Shown here: in pieces, positions 30,427 to 40,744 of the stretch | How the letters are laid out: every line of letters starts with the position of its first letter | How positions within the stretch are numbered: the stretch's first letter is position 1 | DNA from: Actinobacillus arthritidis | GTDB taxonomy: Bacteria; Pseudomonadota; Gammaproteobacteria; Enterobacterales; Pasteurellaceae | Reading direction: 5' to 3' | Length of the DNA: 64,000 nucleotides | Assembly (NCBI RefSeq): GCF_029774155.1 | Contig: NZ_CP103833.1 | Location: 496,001 to 560,000, forward strand | Translations under genes and position numbers: made by a program | Notes under the pieces: model-generated | What the model was told of the DNA's origin: nothing | Database searches by the model: none | What the model saw: only the letters and a program-made list of their open reading frames with translations

Positions 30427-31213
30427 ATGAAAATAGCGTTAGGCATTGAATATGACGGTAGCCGTTATTTCGGCTGGCGGCGTCAAGACGAAGTAGAAAG
30501 CGTGCAACAAAAGTTGGAAAAGGCATTATCGGTTGTTGCTAATGAATCTATAGAGGTTTTTTGTGCTGGTCGAACTGATTCCGGCGTACATGGTACGGGG
30601 CAAGTGGTACATTTTGAAACGGAGGCAATGCGCCCGTTGCAAAGTTGGTGTTTCGGTACTAATGCGAATTTGCCGGATGATATTGCGGTGAAATGGGCAG
30701 TAGAGGTCAGCGAAGATTTTCACGCCCGTTTTAGCGCCACGGCAAGACGTTATCGCTACATCATTTTTAATAACAAACTGCGTTCGGCAATTTTGCCGAA
30801 AGGTGTGTCACATTATCATCATGAATTAGATCATCAAAAGATGCACGAAGCCGGTCAGTTCTTACTGGGCGAGAATGATTTTAGTTCATTCCGTCGTCGC
30901 AAAATGCCAATCGCATACGCCTTGGCGTAATATTCATCACCTGAATGTGAGCCGATTAGGTAATTATATTATAGTGGATATTCAAGCCAATGCTTTTGTG
31001 CATCATATGGTTCGAAATATTGTTGGCGACCTGATTGAAGTCGGACAGGGTAAACAGCCGGTAGAATGGATTAAATGGCTATTGGAACAACGAGATCGGA
31101 CTTTAGCGTCACCAACCGCAAAAGCAGAAGGACTCTATTTGGTGGATGTACATTATCCGGAGCATTTCGGTATTCCTAAAACGGCATTAGGTCCACTTTT
31201 CCTCGAACCATAG
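30427..31213 (+). pseudogene. truA: tRNA pseudouridine synthase A (frame broken)
   Basis: Makes pseudouridine 38-40 in tRNA anticodon arms. The first part has [15 protein letters not shown] and the catalytic [20 protein letters not shown]. The second part has CQSHTPWRN and [19 protein letters not shown], ending GPLFLEP. They are joined by a frame shift around 30892-30901, where CCGTCGTCGCAAAATGC has one base too many for the expected FR(A)xKCQS. The reading is clean on both sides, so a sequence error or a recent lesion is likely. Total length would be about 262, normal. Confidence 0.9.
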
Positions 31214-31231
31214 CAAATAGACATATAACAA

Positions 31232-31288
31232 ACAAGCGGTTATTTTTAATCAGGATTTTGCAAAATCTTGAGAAAAATAACCGCTTTT
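31232..31288. terminator. Bidirectional terminator between truA and fdhE
   Basis: AAGCGGTTATTTTT pairs with AAAAATAACCGCTT around a long loop that has its own GATTTTGCAAAATC palindrome; TTTT follows. The left arm carries ACAAGCGGT. Confidence 0.8.
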
Positions 31289-31303
31289 TATGCTTTGAGA
31301 GCG

Positions 31304-32221
31304 TTATTCTACTTGGAATAGGAACGGATTTAAGCCGCTACGAGCTAATCCTTTTTGTTCCATTTCAGCATCTAATACTAAGGTTGCTAAATCATCGGCA
31401 ACCGGTTCTACATGCGGATCTTTTTCTTGATAAAGCACTTTTAGATAGCTCTCACAATCGCCACAACTTTCTGCTTTCACCGCCGCTTCTACGCTATCAA
31501 TACTCCAATAATCCAATTTACCGCTTTGGTCACAAACCGAACATTGTGAACGAGTCATATTCCATTCGCTTTCACATAATGCACAATGTAAATAACGAAG
31601 CCCTTGTGTGTCGCCAAAATGCACTACACTTGCAACTGGTGCCGAATCACATACTGGGCAAGTATGGCGTTCACCGACTTCAGTTTGCGTGTTACGTGGT
31701 AATTGTTGTGCAAGTTGTGTCCAGTAAAGGGATAATGTTGCCCATAGGAAAACGGCTTTATCTGCTCCTACGATTTCAAAACGTTCGTTAAGCAAATCAT
31801 CAGCAAAGGCTTCTAATTCGGAAACGGACGATTTTTCTAGCAGTTCGATTGTCGCTAGCATTGTGTCGTTTGCATAAGGTTTAAATTTATCGATTAATGC
31901 GAGTAAGATTTCTCGCCATTCCTCGCTTCTTTGGAAAGTCTTGGCATTTAAAGGTTTTTGACCATTTGTTGTTTGAACGCAAGCGGTAAGTTTTTCCGCA
32001 TAATTTGCAATCGGACGATTTTCCAATAAGTCGAGTTGAACCTCGGAAAGATTCGTCGCAAATTCTAAATAATCGCCGAAAGGGTTATTTTCTGCTAAAT
32101 CTCTTAATCGTTTTGCTCGGCGAAAATAGAGATTCTTTGGGTTGGCAAAGAGCAGAGGGGGATTTTGAAATGAACTTGCGGCTTGTTTAATTTCATTTTC
32201 AGGTAAAATTCTAATACTCAT
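31304..32221 (-). CDS. fdhE: FdhE, formate dehydrogenase accessory protein
   Basis: Cytoplasmic protein of 305 residues needed to assemble active respiratory formate dehydrogenases; it may act as a chaperone or thiol/iron site. Four Cys pairs form a rubredoxin-like module: [25 protein letters not shown] and CGDCESYL. It follows fdoGHI, as in E. coli, but is separated from fdoI by a 114-bp gap containing a hairpin. Confidence 0.94.
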   Translation of the reverse strand: MSIRILPENEIKQAASSFQNPPLLFANPKNLYFRRAKRLRDLAENNPFGDYLEFATNLSEVQLDLLENRPIANYAEKLTACVQTTNGQKPLNAKTFQRSEEWREILLALIDKFKPYANDTMLATIELLEKSSVSELEAFADDLLNERFEIVGADKAVFLWATLSLYWTQLAQQLPRNTQTEVGERHTCPVCDSAPVASVVHFGDTQGLRYLHCALCESEWNMTRSQCSVCDQSGKLDYWSIDSVEAAVKAESCGDCESYLKVLYQEKDPHVEPVADDLATLVLDAEMEQKGLARSGLNPFLFQVE

Positions 32222-32285
32222 ATTATTTTCTCTCGTTAAATCTTGCTAAATTCCCTTAAAAAAGAAATTTAGCAAGCATTTAAAA

Positions 32286-32314
32286 ATAAAGTGCGGTAAC
32301 TTACCGCACTTTAG
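32286..32314 (-). terminator. Hairpin from paired Haemophilus-type uptake words
   Basis: A near-perfect palindrome, AAAGTGCGGTAA / TTACCGCACTTT, in the fdoI-fdhE gap. Each arm holds AAGTGCGGT, the uptake word of H. influenzae rather than the ACAAGCGGT used elsewhere here. On the minus strand it is followed by TATTTTTA, so it can attenuate fdhE transcription. Confidence 0.75.
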
Positions 32315-32335
32315 ATAACTTAGGGATAGAATCAG

Positions 32336-33001
32336 TTATTTTTTGACCTGATTTTCAATTTCAGGAAGAACTTCTTCTTTAAACCATTTCGGGTGATGTT
32401 TTTTCGCCCAGCGAACCGTTACCCAACCTTCAACCATTCCGGTAATTGAACCTTTCACCCAGAATGCCATATACATATGTACAAGAATACCGGTAAATAA
32501 TGCAAAGGCACTTGCAGAGTGAAGCAAGATTGCAATACGTAATGTAGTAATTGAGAAGTTAGCAGAGAAATATTTTCTCCACATAATAATACCTGTAATT
32601 AAGAGGGTGAACATCGCTAAAATCAAGGTCCAGAATAACATTTTCTGACCGAGATTATATTTACCGTTATAAGCAACGGCATGTTCGTTACCTTTTAATA
32701 CTTCAACAATCCCTTTTGCCCAACGAATATCGTTTTTCTCCGGAATATTATGATGCCAATAGATAAATGCCATAATAATAAACGCAGTAAACATCACGAT
32801 ACCGGTAAATGGATGGACAGCACGAGCCAGTTGCGGTGTACCTAAGATCTCAGTTAACCATGCAAAATCCGGGAAGAAAAATGCTACGCCGGTAAACATG
32901 GTTAAGAAGAATGAGATAACTAAGAACCAGTGGCTCACACGGGCAAGCGGTTTATGACGAACGATTTTCGTATCATTCGTAATCTCTAATTTCTTACTCA
33001 T
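32336..33001 (-). CDS. fdoI: Formate dehydrogenase cytochrome b556 subunit
   Basis: Membrane gamma subunit that takes electrons from the Fe-S subunit through two b hemes to quinone. Four membrane helices carry the heme His: [43 protein letters not shown], and [19 protein letters not shown]. The start at 33001 ([10 protein letters not shown]) overlaps the fdoH end by 8 bp; a longer open frame of 18 more codons lies inside fdoH and is not supported. 221 residues, normal. Confidence 0.93.
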   Translation of the reverse strand: MSKKLEITNDTKIVRHKPLARVSHWFLVISFFLTMFTGVAFFFPDFAWLTEILGTPQLARAVHPFTGIVMFTAFIIMAFIYWHHNIPEKNDIRWAKGIVEVLKGNEHAVAYNGKYNLGQKMLFWTLILAMFTLLITGIIMWRKYFSANFSITTLRIAILLHSASAFALFTGILVHMYMAFWVKGSITGMVEGWVTVRWAKKHHPKWFKEEVLPEIENQVKK

Positions 33002-33896
33002 GTTTATCTCCTTCCTCATGATGATCTTCCACGTCTTCTTCAACGTTCGGACCAATCGTTACATAGTGGGCAACTTCAGCGAGGGCAAGACCACCCATTG
33101 CGATCGCCGCAACCGGTTTTAAGACATCTTTCCAAAGCGTAATAGTCGGATCAATACTTGGATCTTTCGGTAAGCCTGAATATAACTCTGGTTTATCGGC
33201 ATGATGTAATACGTACATTACGTGCGTACCACCCACACCTTCAGGGTTATAAACACCAGCATTTTCGTAGCCACGGCTTTTCAGTTCCGCAACACGTTGT
33301 TCGCCATAATGAAGCATCTCTTCTTTGGAACCGAAACGAATTGCACCAGTCGGACACGTTTTTACACACGCCGGCTCTTGGCCTACATTTACACGGTCAA
33401 CGCAAAGGGTACATTTATATACACGGTTATCTTTATCGTTCATACGTGGAATATTGAACGGACAACCGGCAATACAGTAACCGCAACCGATACATTTATC
33501 GGATTGGAAATCAACAATACCATTTGCATATTGAATGATTGCACCCGGAGCAGGGCAGGCTTTTAAACAGCCCGGTTCTGCACAGTGCATACAACCGTCT
33601 TTACGGATTAACCATTCTAAGCGATCATTTTCTTCCACTTCATTGAACTTCATAACCGTCCATTGCTCGGCATTTAGATCAATCGGGTTATCGTAAACAC
33701 CTACACATTCTTGTGGAGCAGTACGGAGGTCATTCCATTCGGAACAACCTACCTGACACGCTTTACAACCGATACACGTTGAGACATCGATAAGTTTAGC
33801 GACTTCTACTACACCACCGGTACGAGCCTGAGGTGGTGGCGTAACAAATGAAGTGGCTGAGATTTTAATAATGTTTTGGTCTTGAACTGCTGACAT
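32994..33896 (-). CDS. fdoH: Formate dehydrogenase iron-sulfur subunit
   Basis: Beta subunit of 300 residues that carries four [4Fe-4S] clusters between the catalytic subunit and cytochrome b. The Cys motifs are [48 protein letters not shown] and [27 protein letters not shown]-terminal membrane helix follows [20 protein letters not shown]. Start and stop overlap both neighbours (TAATG with fdoG), indicating coupling. Confidence 0.95.
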   Translation of the reverse strand: MSAVQDQNIIKISATSFVTPPPQARTGGVVEVAKLIDVSTCIGCKACQVGCSEWNDLRTAPQECVGVYDNPIDLNAEQWTVMKFNEVEENDRLEWLIRKDGCMHCAEPGCLKACPAPGAIIQYANGIVDFQSDKCIGCGYCIAGCPFNIPRMNDKDNRVYKCTLCVDRVNVGQEPACVKTCPTGAIRFGSKEEMLHYGEQRVAELKSRGYENAGVYNPEGVGGTHVMYVLHHADKPELYSGLPKDPSIDPTITLWKDVLKPVAAIAMGGLALAEVAHYVTIGPNVEEDVEDHHEEGDKHE

Positions 33897-36800
33897 TATG
33901 CCACCTCCGACACTTTCTCAATGTTAACAAGGAACGTTTTGTATTCCGGTGTTTGCGTATTCGCATCACCGACACGACCGGTTAAACTATTTGCTAAGTA
34001 ACCTTTTTTACCCACAGTTGCAAAGCCACCGTGAATTGGAATACCTACAGTATGGATAGTTTTTCCGTCTGCTTCGACAGAACGTACACGTTTCGTGACC
34101 ACAACTTTAGCTTTAATAAAGCCACGTTTTGAACTCACTTTAACAGTATCACCGTTTGCAATACCTTTTTCTTTTGCTAATGCTTCACCGATTTCAACAA
34201 ATGGTTCAGGTTGTGCAATAACATTTAGCATTGATTGTTTAGTCCAGAAGTGGAAATGTTCCGTTAAACGGTAAGTTGTGCCGACATAAGGGAATTCATC
34301 TGCTGTACCGAAACTTGCTTTATCGCTTTCCAAAATACGAGTCACCGGATTTTGTACCACATTCGGGTGAAGTGGATTCGTACCAATTGGACTTTCAATT
34401 GGTTCATAGTGTTCAGGGAACGGGCCATCGACTAATTTATCGATTGCAAATAAACGACTTACCCCTTCCGGTTGCATAATGAATGGACTTACATTACTAT
34501 TTGGCGGTGCAGTTCCGAAGTCTGCCACATCAATATAGTTCCAGTTTTTACCATTCCATTTTACAAGCTGGCGTTTCGGATTCCACGGTTTACCGGATGG
34601 ATCGGCACTCGCACGGTTATAAACGATACGACGGTTTGCCGGCCATGCAAATGCCCAACCTAACGTATTACCTAAACCTGATGGGTCAGAATTATCACGG
34701 TTTGCCATTTGGTTACCTTTTGGTGTCCATTGACCGGTATAGATCCAGTTACCTGAAGACGTTGTTCCATCATTGCGAAGTTGTGCGAATGAAGATAGTA
34801 ATTCGCCTTTTTTCACTAAAACTTGACCGCTTGTTGGATCAATGATGTCTTCTAAGGCATAACCGTTAATTTCTTTCGCTAACTCATCAGCTTTTGGTTC
34901 TGCTGGATTTGCATAGTTCCAAGCCATTGCCTCAATCGTATCAATCGATTTACCGCCTTCATGGTGATACATTTCTAACATCACTTCACGAATTTCTGAA
35001 AGAATATCCACATCCGGTTTTGCTTCTTTTGGTGGTTCAGCCGCTTTCCAGTGCCATTGTAACCAACGACCTGAGTTTGCAATCGAACCGTCTTCTTCCG
35101 CAAAACATACGGTTGGTAAACGGAATACTTCCGTTTGAATGTCTGCCGGATTGACATCATTCATCTCACCATGGTTTTGCCAGAAGTTAGATGTATCTGT
35201 TTCTAACGGATCTAAAATGACAAGGAATTTTAGCTTGCTTAAACCTTTACGGACTTTATTCGAATCCGGATAAGATGCAATCGGGTTATAACCTTGGCAG
35301 ATATAACCGTTAACTTTTCCCTCTACCATCATATTGATGTATTGCATTGGGTCGAGTTTTTTCGGTAACTGTTTTGGTAAATTATGGAAACCGTATTCAT
35401 TTTCAGCAGTTGCTTTGTCGCCATAGAATGATTTAAGCAAACTGACTAAGAATTTCGGTGTGTTTTGCCAATAGTTTACCTGACCTTCAGCCGTTGTTTT
35501 CGGTGTAATACGTTTTAAAAACGCATCTAATGACGCATCGTTTTCTGTCGGAAGCGGCATATAACCGGTTAACATTGATGGGAATAACCCCATATCTGTA
35601 GAACCCTGTACGTTTGAGTGTCCGCGTAATGCATTTACACCGCCACCAGCCATACCGATATTACCAAGTAGTAATTGGATAATTGCCATTGAACGGATAT
35701 TTTGTGTACCGACAGAGTGCTGTGTCCAACCTAACGCATATAAGAAGGTAGTTGTACGCTCAGGCGTTGCAGTTGAAGCGATAGTTTCCGCAAATTCTAA
35801 GAAGGCTTTTTGCTTCGTACCGCAGATACGTTCTACCATTTCCGGTGTGTAACGTTCAACGTGTGCTTTTAATAAATTAATAACACAACGAGGATCTTGG
35901 AATGTTAAATCACGTTTCGGCTGACCGTTTTCATCAAGTTGATAAGACCAAGTTGATTTATCGTATTGGCGAGTTTCCGCATCGTAGCCGGAGAATAAAC
36001 CGTCTTCAAATTTGAAGCCTTCGTTTACTAAGAAACTTGCGTTGGTATAGTGTTTAACGTATTCGTGTTGAATTTTATCGTTCGCTAACAAGTAACGGAT
36101 CACACCTAATAACATTGCGATATCGGTACCCGAACGAATCGGTGTATAGAAATCTGCAACAGATGCCGTACGGTTAAAGCGTGGATCAACCACCATTAAC
36201 TTCGCACCGTTTTGTTTTTTCGCTTCGATTGCCCAGCGGAAACCGACAGGGTGTGCTTCAGCGGCATTACCGCCCATTACGACCACGACGTCCGCATTTT
36301 TGATATCAACCCAGTGATTTGTCATGGCACCGCGACCAAATGTTGGAGCAAGACTTGCTACCGTTGGTCCGTGTCAGGTACTCGCTTGGTTGTCTAAATA
36401 GAGCATACCGAGAGAACGACCCCACTTATGCGTGAGGTAACAGGTTTCGTTACTTGCGGCAGAGGCACATAACATACCTGTGGTGAGCCAACGGTTTACC
36501 GGTGTACCGGCTTCGTTGGTTGCTTGGAAGTTCGCATCACGGTCTTCTTTCAACAGTTTTGCAATTTTATGAATAGCATCATGCCATGAAATGCGTTCCC
36601 ATTTATCAGAACCCGGAGCGCGATATTCTGGATATTGTAAACGGTTTGGACTGTTCACAAAATCTAAAACACCTGCACCTTTAGGGCATAACGCACCACG
36701 ACTTACCGGATGATCCGGATCACCTTCAACGTGGAATAATTTACCACGTGAATTCATTGCACCGTCACCCATGCTGTACATCAGCATACCGCGACCTACG

Positions 36801-36961
36801 GCGCAATATGTGCAAGATTGGCGAGTTTCTTTTGCACGCAAAAGTTTATACTCACGAGGGGTCGCTAATGCGGTTGCCGGTGCAAAACCTAACATTGCCG
36901 CAGAAGTACCTGCCATACCACCTGCACAGATCTTAAAGAACTTACGTCTAGAGACCTGCAT
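33896..36961 (-). CDS. fdoG: Formate dehydrogenase catalytic subunit, selenoprotein
   Basis: Periplasmic molybdenum bis-MGD enzyme oxidising formate. The start at 36961 ([10 protein letters not shown]) gives the twin-arginine signal SRRKFFK, and the UGA at 36376-36374 then falls at residue 196, the Sec position in E. coli FdnG. The context [22 protein letters not shown] is the family's. After it the frame runs to 33896, giving about 1021 residues. An oddity: the N-terminal [4Fe-4S] site should be Cys50, Cys53, Cys57, Cys92, but codon 57 is CGC (Arg) in [13 protein letters not shown]. FdhD, needed to insert sulfur, is also frameshifted. Operon: fdoG-fdoH-fdoI, with fdhE beyond. Confidence 0.95.
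36331..36376 (-). promoter_or_regulatory. Selenocysteine codon and SECIS hairpin of fdoG
   Basis: The UGA is followed at once by CACGGACCAACGGTAGCAAG and TCTTGCTCCAAC, able to fold as a stem with GCAAG/CTTGC at the top, matching the bacterial SECIS element read by SelB in E. coli fdnG. It is coding sequence as well. Confidence 0.8.
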
Positions 36962-37396
36962 AATCACTCCTAATTAAACATTAATAAGATAATTAATGTG
37001 AATGTAAATAACTCAGAATCTTTAACTGTAACATACACTTAAAGTAAAAGTTATTATTGACCTTTATAGATAATAAGCTATACCCAATCGTAAGTAAAAA
37101 CAGCTTTATTTGCACTTAATTTGATATAGCTTAAATATTCGGTATAACACACTTGGATTTAAAAACTCGAGTGTATATTTTGCAAGAATTTAACAACTTT
37201 TATGCTGGAATTGCAAGTAAAACAATCTTTTTTGTTAAAAAAATGTTAAGTGAATTGAGAGTGATTCTTATTAGACTAATTTTAGTTGGTATATAAAGTA
37301 GAATCTAACTTTTAAGGTTTAAATCCCCTTAAAAAATTGTAGAATAGTTGAGCCTAATTTTAGGCTCAATAGTTCCTAATACAAATGAGAATATAG
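36962..37396. promoter_or_regulatory. Intergenic region between fdoG and fdhD
   Basis: A 435-bp divergent gap, strongly A/T-rich, that must hold both promoters. The best FNR-like match is TTGATATAGCTTAA (37121-37134) with one good half-site; no perfect FNR, NarP or CRP site was found. No gene is visible. Confidence 0.35.
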
Positions 37397-38214
37397 ATGT
37401 TTAGCACTATAAAAAAAGAGGCAATAAAATGCCAAACCAATATCACGCCATTTAGTTTATCTACAATTCAAGACGATTTAATCAATGAAGTACCTGTTGC
37501 ACTTGTTTATAACGGTATTTCTCACGCGGTAATGATGACAACACCGCAAGATTTGGAAGATTTTGCATTAGGCTTCTCATTGGCAGAAGGTATTTTAACC
37601 GATAAAAAAGAATTGTACGGATTGGATGTGATTGAGCAATGTAATGGCATTGAAGTACAAATGGAGATTGCTACCCGCCAATTTGTTGCACTAAAAGAAA
37701 AACGTCGTTCAATGACTGGTAGAACTGGTTGTGGTATTTGTGGAGTAGAGCAGTTAGAGCAAGTCAGTCAAAGTTGTCAATTTTTACAAAAAAATAACCG
37801 CCTGCAAGCGGTTAACCCACAGGTATTTGATGATTGCTTGCAACAACTTGAGCAAGCCCAACAACTGGCACAGCAAACAGGTGCAAGCCATGCGGCGACA
37901 TTTTTTCTCCACAAGGCGAATTACTCGCCATTCGAGAAGATGTCGGCAGACACGTTGCACTAGATAAACTGATCGGTTGGTATGCGAAAGCAGGAGAACC
38001 GCTTGGTTTTGTATTTGTGACTAGCCGTGCCAGTTTTGAAATGGTACAGAAATGTTTGGCGGTCGGTATCGAAATGTTATGTGCAATTTCAGCAACAACA
38101 GCTTTAGCGGTTCAAATTGCTCAAGAAAATGATTTTACGTTGAGTGCATTTACTCGTAAAGGTAAAGCAACAATCTATTCCGGTCAAAAACGCTTGTGGT
38201 TGGAGAATGAATAG
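37397..38214 (+). pseudogene. fdhD: FdhD, formate dehydrogenase sulfurtransferase (frame broken)
   Basis: FdhD passes sulfur from IscS to the molybdenum cofactor of formate dehydrogenase. The CxxC motif is [12 protein letters not shown] near residue 115. The frame is lost at a T run (37901-37906): six T's where seven would give [29 protein letters not shown], and translation resumes in that frame with [10 protein letters not shown] and the end to 38214. Corrected length 272, normal. It is next to, but divergent from, fdoGHI, which depends on it. A homopolymer error or slippage-type phase variation are both possible. Confidence 0.9.
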
Positions 38215-38215
38215 T

Positions 38216-39148
38216 ATGGAGATTGCTCTATTATTAGCCGAGAAAATTACCCAGTTAACTATTATTGTATTACTCGGTTATTTATTGGTGAAGCTGAAAT
38301 TGCTGACTTCGGAACAAAGCTACCCAATTTCGGTTATCGGGCTTTATATTATTAGTCCATCAGTATTGATCTCCGCTTTTCAAATTGAATATTCGGATGC
38401 GATTCTACATGGTTTATATCTGTCCTTTGGTTTAGCAATTCTGTTAAGTGGGTTACTCATTTTAATTAGTAAAATTTTAAAACCGATTTTTAAATTAGAT
38501 AACCTAGAATATGCTACTGCGATCTATTCTAATTCAGGGAATTTGATTATTCCGTTAGTCGCTTCGTTGTTTGGCAATGAATGGGTCATTTATACGACCG
38601 GTTTTATGGTCGTACAAAATTTCTTGTTTTGGTCACATTTGCGAATGTTATTGTGCGGTAGAGGTAATGTATCCTTGAAAAAGATATTTACCAATATCAA
38701 TATTATTGCCATTTTTATCGGTATGTTATTGTTTCTGTTACAAATTAAGTTACCGAGTGTGATTGCGGGAACATTAGCTTGGCTCGGCGATATGATTGGA
38801 CCGATGGCGATGTTAGTCGCAGGAATGTTAATTGCTTCGATTCCACTAAAAGAAATTATGACGGATAAACGCATTTATTTGGTCGCTTTTTTACGTTTGA
38901 TTTTTATTCCGCTAATTATATTAGTGATGATCAAAACATTCGATTTTGGTAGCCTCGTAGCAGAACATGGTGCAACCATTGTGATGATTAGTTTTTTAGC
39001 AACGATCAGTCCTTCGGCGACAACCGTAACGCAAATGGCGGTGGTATATAAACAAGACGCAAGAAAAGCCAGTGCGATTTATGGCGTAACCACTTTACTT
39101 TGCGTATTCACTATGCCGCTGATTATTGCCCTATACCAATGGCTATAA
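38216..39148 (+). CDS. AEC-family (auxin efflux carrier-type) transporter
   Basis: Membrane carrier of 310 residues with about ten hydrophobic segments, beginning MEIALLLAEKITQL. The family's SNSGNLIIPLVASLFG and PSATTVTQMAVVYKQD segments are clear. Bacterial AEC proteins carry malate, malonate or similar organic anions. It starts 2 bp after the fdhD stop, so the two are coupled; a role in formate or oxalate-type anion handling is only an inference. The earlier in-frame ATG at 38144 lies inside fdhD and is not used. Confidence 0.85.
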   Translation: MEIALLLAEKITQLTIIVLLGYLLVKLKLLTSEQSYPISVIGLYIISPSVLISAFQIEYSDAILHGLYLSFGLAILLSGLLILISKILKPIFKLDNLEYATAIYSNSGNLIIPLVASLFGNEWVIYTTGFMVVQNFLFWSHLRMLLCGRGNVSLKKIFTNINIIAIFIGMLLFLLQIKLPSVIAGTLAWLGDMIGPMAMLVAGMLIASIPLKEIMTDKRIYLVAFLRLIFIPLIILVMIKTFDFGSLVAEHGATIVMISFLATISPSATTVTQMAVVYKQDARKASAIYGVTTLLCVFTMPLIIALYQWL

Positions 39149-39257
39149 GCGAAAGCAAGCGGTTTGTTTTGTAAGGTATGTTGATATTGTATATCGTTAT
39201 ACGACGATGAATATTAAATCTAGTAGTCTTGTTTATAAATTAGTCTTTTTAATTATT

Positions 39258-39277
39258 AATGTGATGAAGTTCACATT
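39258..39277 (+). promoter_or_regulatory. Perfect CRP site upstream of the DcuC-lyase-RpiR operon
   Basis: AATGTGA-N6-TCACATT is a perfect 7+7 palindrome matching the CRP consensus TGTGA-N6-TCACA. It lies 96 bp upstream of the start codon of the carrier gene. Confidence 0.88.
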
Positions 39278-39294
39278 ATTAGCATAATAAAAAA

Positions 39295-39311
39295 GGGAAA
39301 AACGTTTTCCC
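39295..39311 (+). promoter_or_regulatory. Palindromic operator candidate for the DcuC-lyase operon
   Basis: GGGAAAAACGTTTTCCC is a palindrome about 60 bp before the carrier ATG. Its core AAACGTTTTC is the same as in the PurR box of cvpA-purF, so a LacI-family protein (PurR?) or the operon's own RpiR protein could bind it. A TATAGT (39336-39341) lies 25 bp downstream as possible -10. Confidence 0.5.
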
Positions 39312-39372
39312 ATATTTTTTCTTTTTCTACCTCTTTATAGTCGAATCTCCATATCAATCTTAGGAGGTTATT

Positions 39373-40734
39373 ATGCTTTCAATTATTGCTTTGTTTATAG
39401 TATTTGCAACTGGGTATTTCATTATTAAGAAATATAATACACAGGCTATTCTTTTATTTTCAGGTTTATTAATGATTTGTATCGGTATTATTGGAGAGAG
39501 TTCGCAATTTTTACCGAAAGGAACGCTATCTTCAGGAGTCGCAGTCATTGATTTATTTCTAGTCATTAAAGCTCTTAGTGCGAAATCTGTAGCAGAAATT
39601 GGTTTAATTATTATGGCTACAGGAGGATTTGCCAAATATATGGGGCATATTGGAGTCGCGAATGCATTAGTGAAAGTTGCGATAAAACCCTTATCTTACA
39701 TAAGAAATCCTTATATTTTATTAGGTTTAACCTATATTGTTGGACAAGTTCTAAATGTTTTTATTCCAAGTGCAGTTGGCTTAGCTATGTTGCTATTAAT
39801 TGCTCTTTACCCTGTTTTAGTTTCGATAGGGTGTACACCAGCTTCTGTTGCCGCAGTATTAGCAACAAGTGCTTGTTTAGATTTAGGACCTGCTTCGGGT
39901 GCATCTAATAAAGTCGCTGAAATCATTGGTATAGATCTTGCTAGCTATTTTATTGATCATCAACTAATGGTGGGAATTATTACTGCAATAGTAATCGCTA
40001 TATTGCATATGGTTACACAGAAGTTTTTTGATAGAAGAGACCAATTAAATGGTGTTGAATATAAATTAGACATAAATAAAGAGGAACAACGAGCCATACC
40101 AATATATTTCGCTATTTTGCCTATCTTACCTCTTGCCCTATTACTCACTTTTAGTAAATTCTTGGTTACATCCATCAAAATAGATGTTGTGACAGCAATG
40201 TTTTTGTCTCTTGCTGTAGCAATGTTATTTGACTTTATTTACTCTAGAGATGGTAAGAAAGTCGTCGCTTCATTAAAAGTTTATTTACAAGGTATGGGAG
40301 ATGTATTTGCTAGTGTTGTGTCTCTGATTATTGCAAGACAAGTATTTGTTGTTGGTTTAGAAACTATAGGATTTATCGATGGGCTAATGCATTTATCGGA
40401 ACATTTTGGATTAAATTCATCGATGATGATCGTATTACTTGTTTCTATTATTGGTATTGTAACTTTATTATCTGGTTCGGGTAATGCAGCTTTCTTTAGC
40501 CTTGGAAGCCTGGCACCTACAGCGACCACTAATTTAGGTATTTCTACGGCTACATTAGCAATGCCAATGCAACTATCAGCGGGTATTTTCCGATCTTTCT
40601 CACCAGTGTCGGGTGTAGTACTAGCTTGTGCTGGCGTTGCCAATATCTCTCCGATTGAATTAGTAAAACGCACTACGATTCCAATGGTAGGCGGTTTATT
40701 GGCAACCATTATTTCATCAATTATTTTAGGTTAA
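39373..40734 (+). CDS. DcuC-family C4-dicarboxylate carrier
   Basis: Membrane carrier of 453 residues with about 12 hydrophobic segments. It aligns along its length with E. coli DcuC (YFIIKKYNTQAILLFSGLL, MATGGFAKYMGHIGVANALV, and the end SPVSGVVLACAGVANISPIELVKRT), which exports succinate and exchanges C4-dicarboxylates in anaerobic cells. The substrate here may be a modified dicarboxylate, since the next gene encodes a fumarate-type lyase. An AGGAGG ribosome site precedes the ATG. It starts an operon with an AT-rich, AGA-codon-using sequence unlike its neighbours, suggesting acquisition. Confidence 0.88.
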   Translation: MLSIIALFIVFATGYFIIKKYNTQAILLFSGLLMICIGIIGESSQFLPKGTLSSGVAVIDLFLVIKALSAKSVAEIGLIIMATGGFAKYMGHIGVANALVKVAIKPLSYIRNPYILLGLTYIVGQVLNVFIPSAVGLAMLLLIALYPVLVSIGCTPASVAAVLATSACLDLGPASGASNKVAEIIGIDLASYFIDHQLMVGIITAIVIAILHMVTQKFFDRRDQLNGVEYKLDINKEEQRAIPIYFAILPILPLALLLTFSKFLVTSIKIDVVTAMFLSLAVAMLFDFIYSRDGKKVVASLKVYLQGMGDVFASVVSLIIARQVFVVGLETIGFIDGLMHLSEHFGLNSSMMIVLLVSIIGIVTLLSGSGNAAFFSLGSLAPTATTNLGISTATLAMPMQLSAGIFRSFSPVSGVVLACAGVANISPIELVKRTTIPMVGGLLATIISSIILG

Positions 40735-40744
40735 GGAGAAGAAT

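Noticed and set aside
36374..36376. Stop codon splitting fdoG
   Set aside because: The UGA is at the known selenocysteine position with a SECIS-like stem after it; the gene is intact at this point.
37121..37134. FNR box upstream of fdoG
   Set aside because: Only one half-site (TTGAT) matches; the other (CTTAA) has two mismatches, too weak to call.
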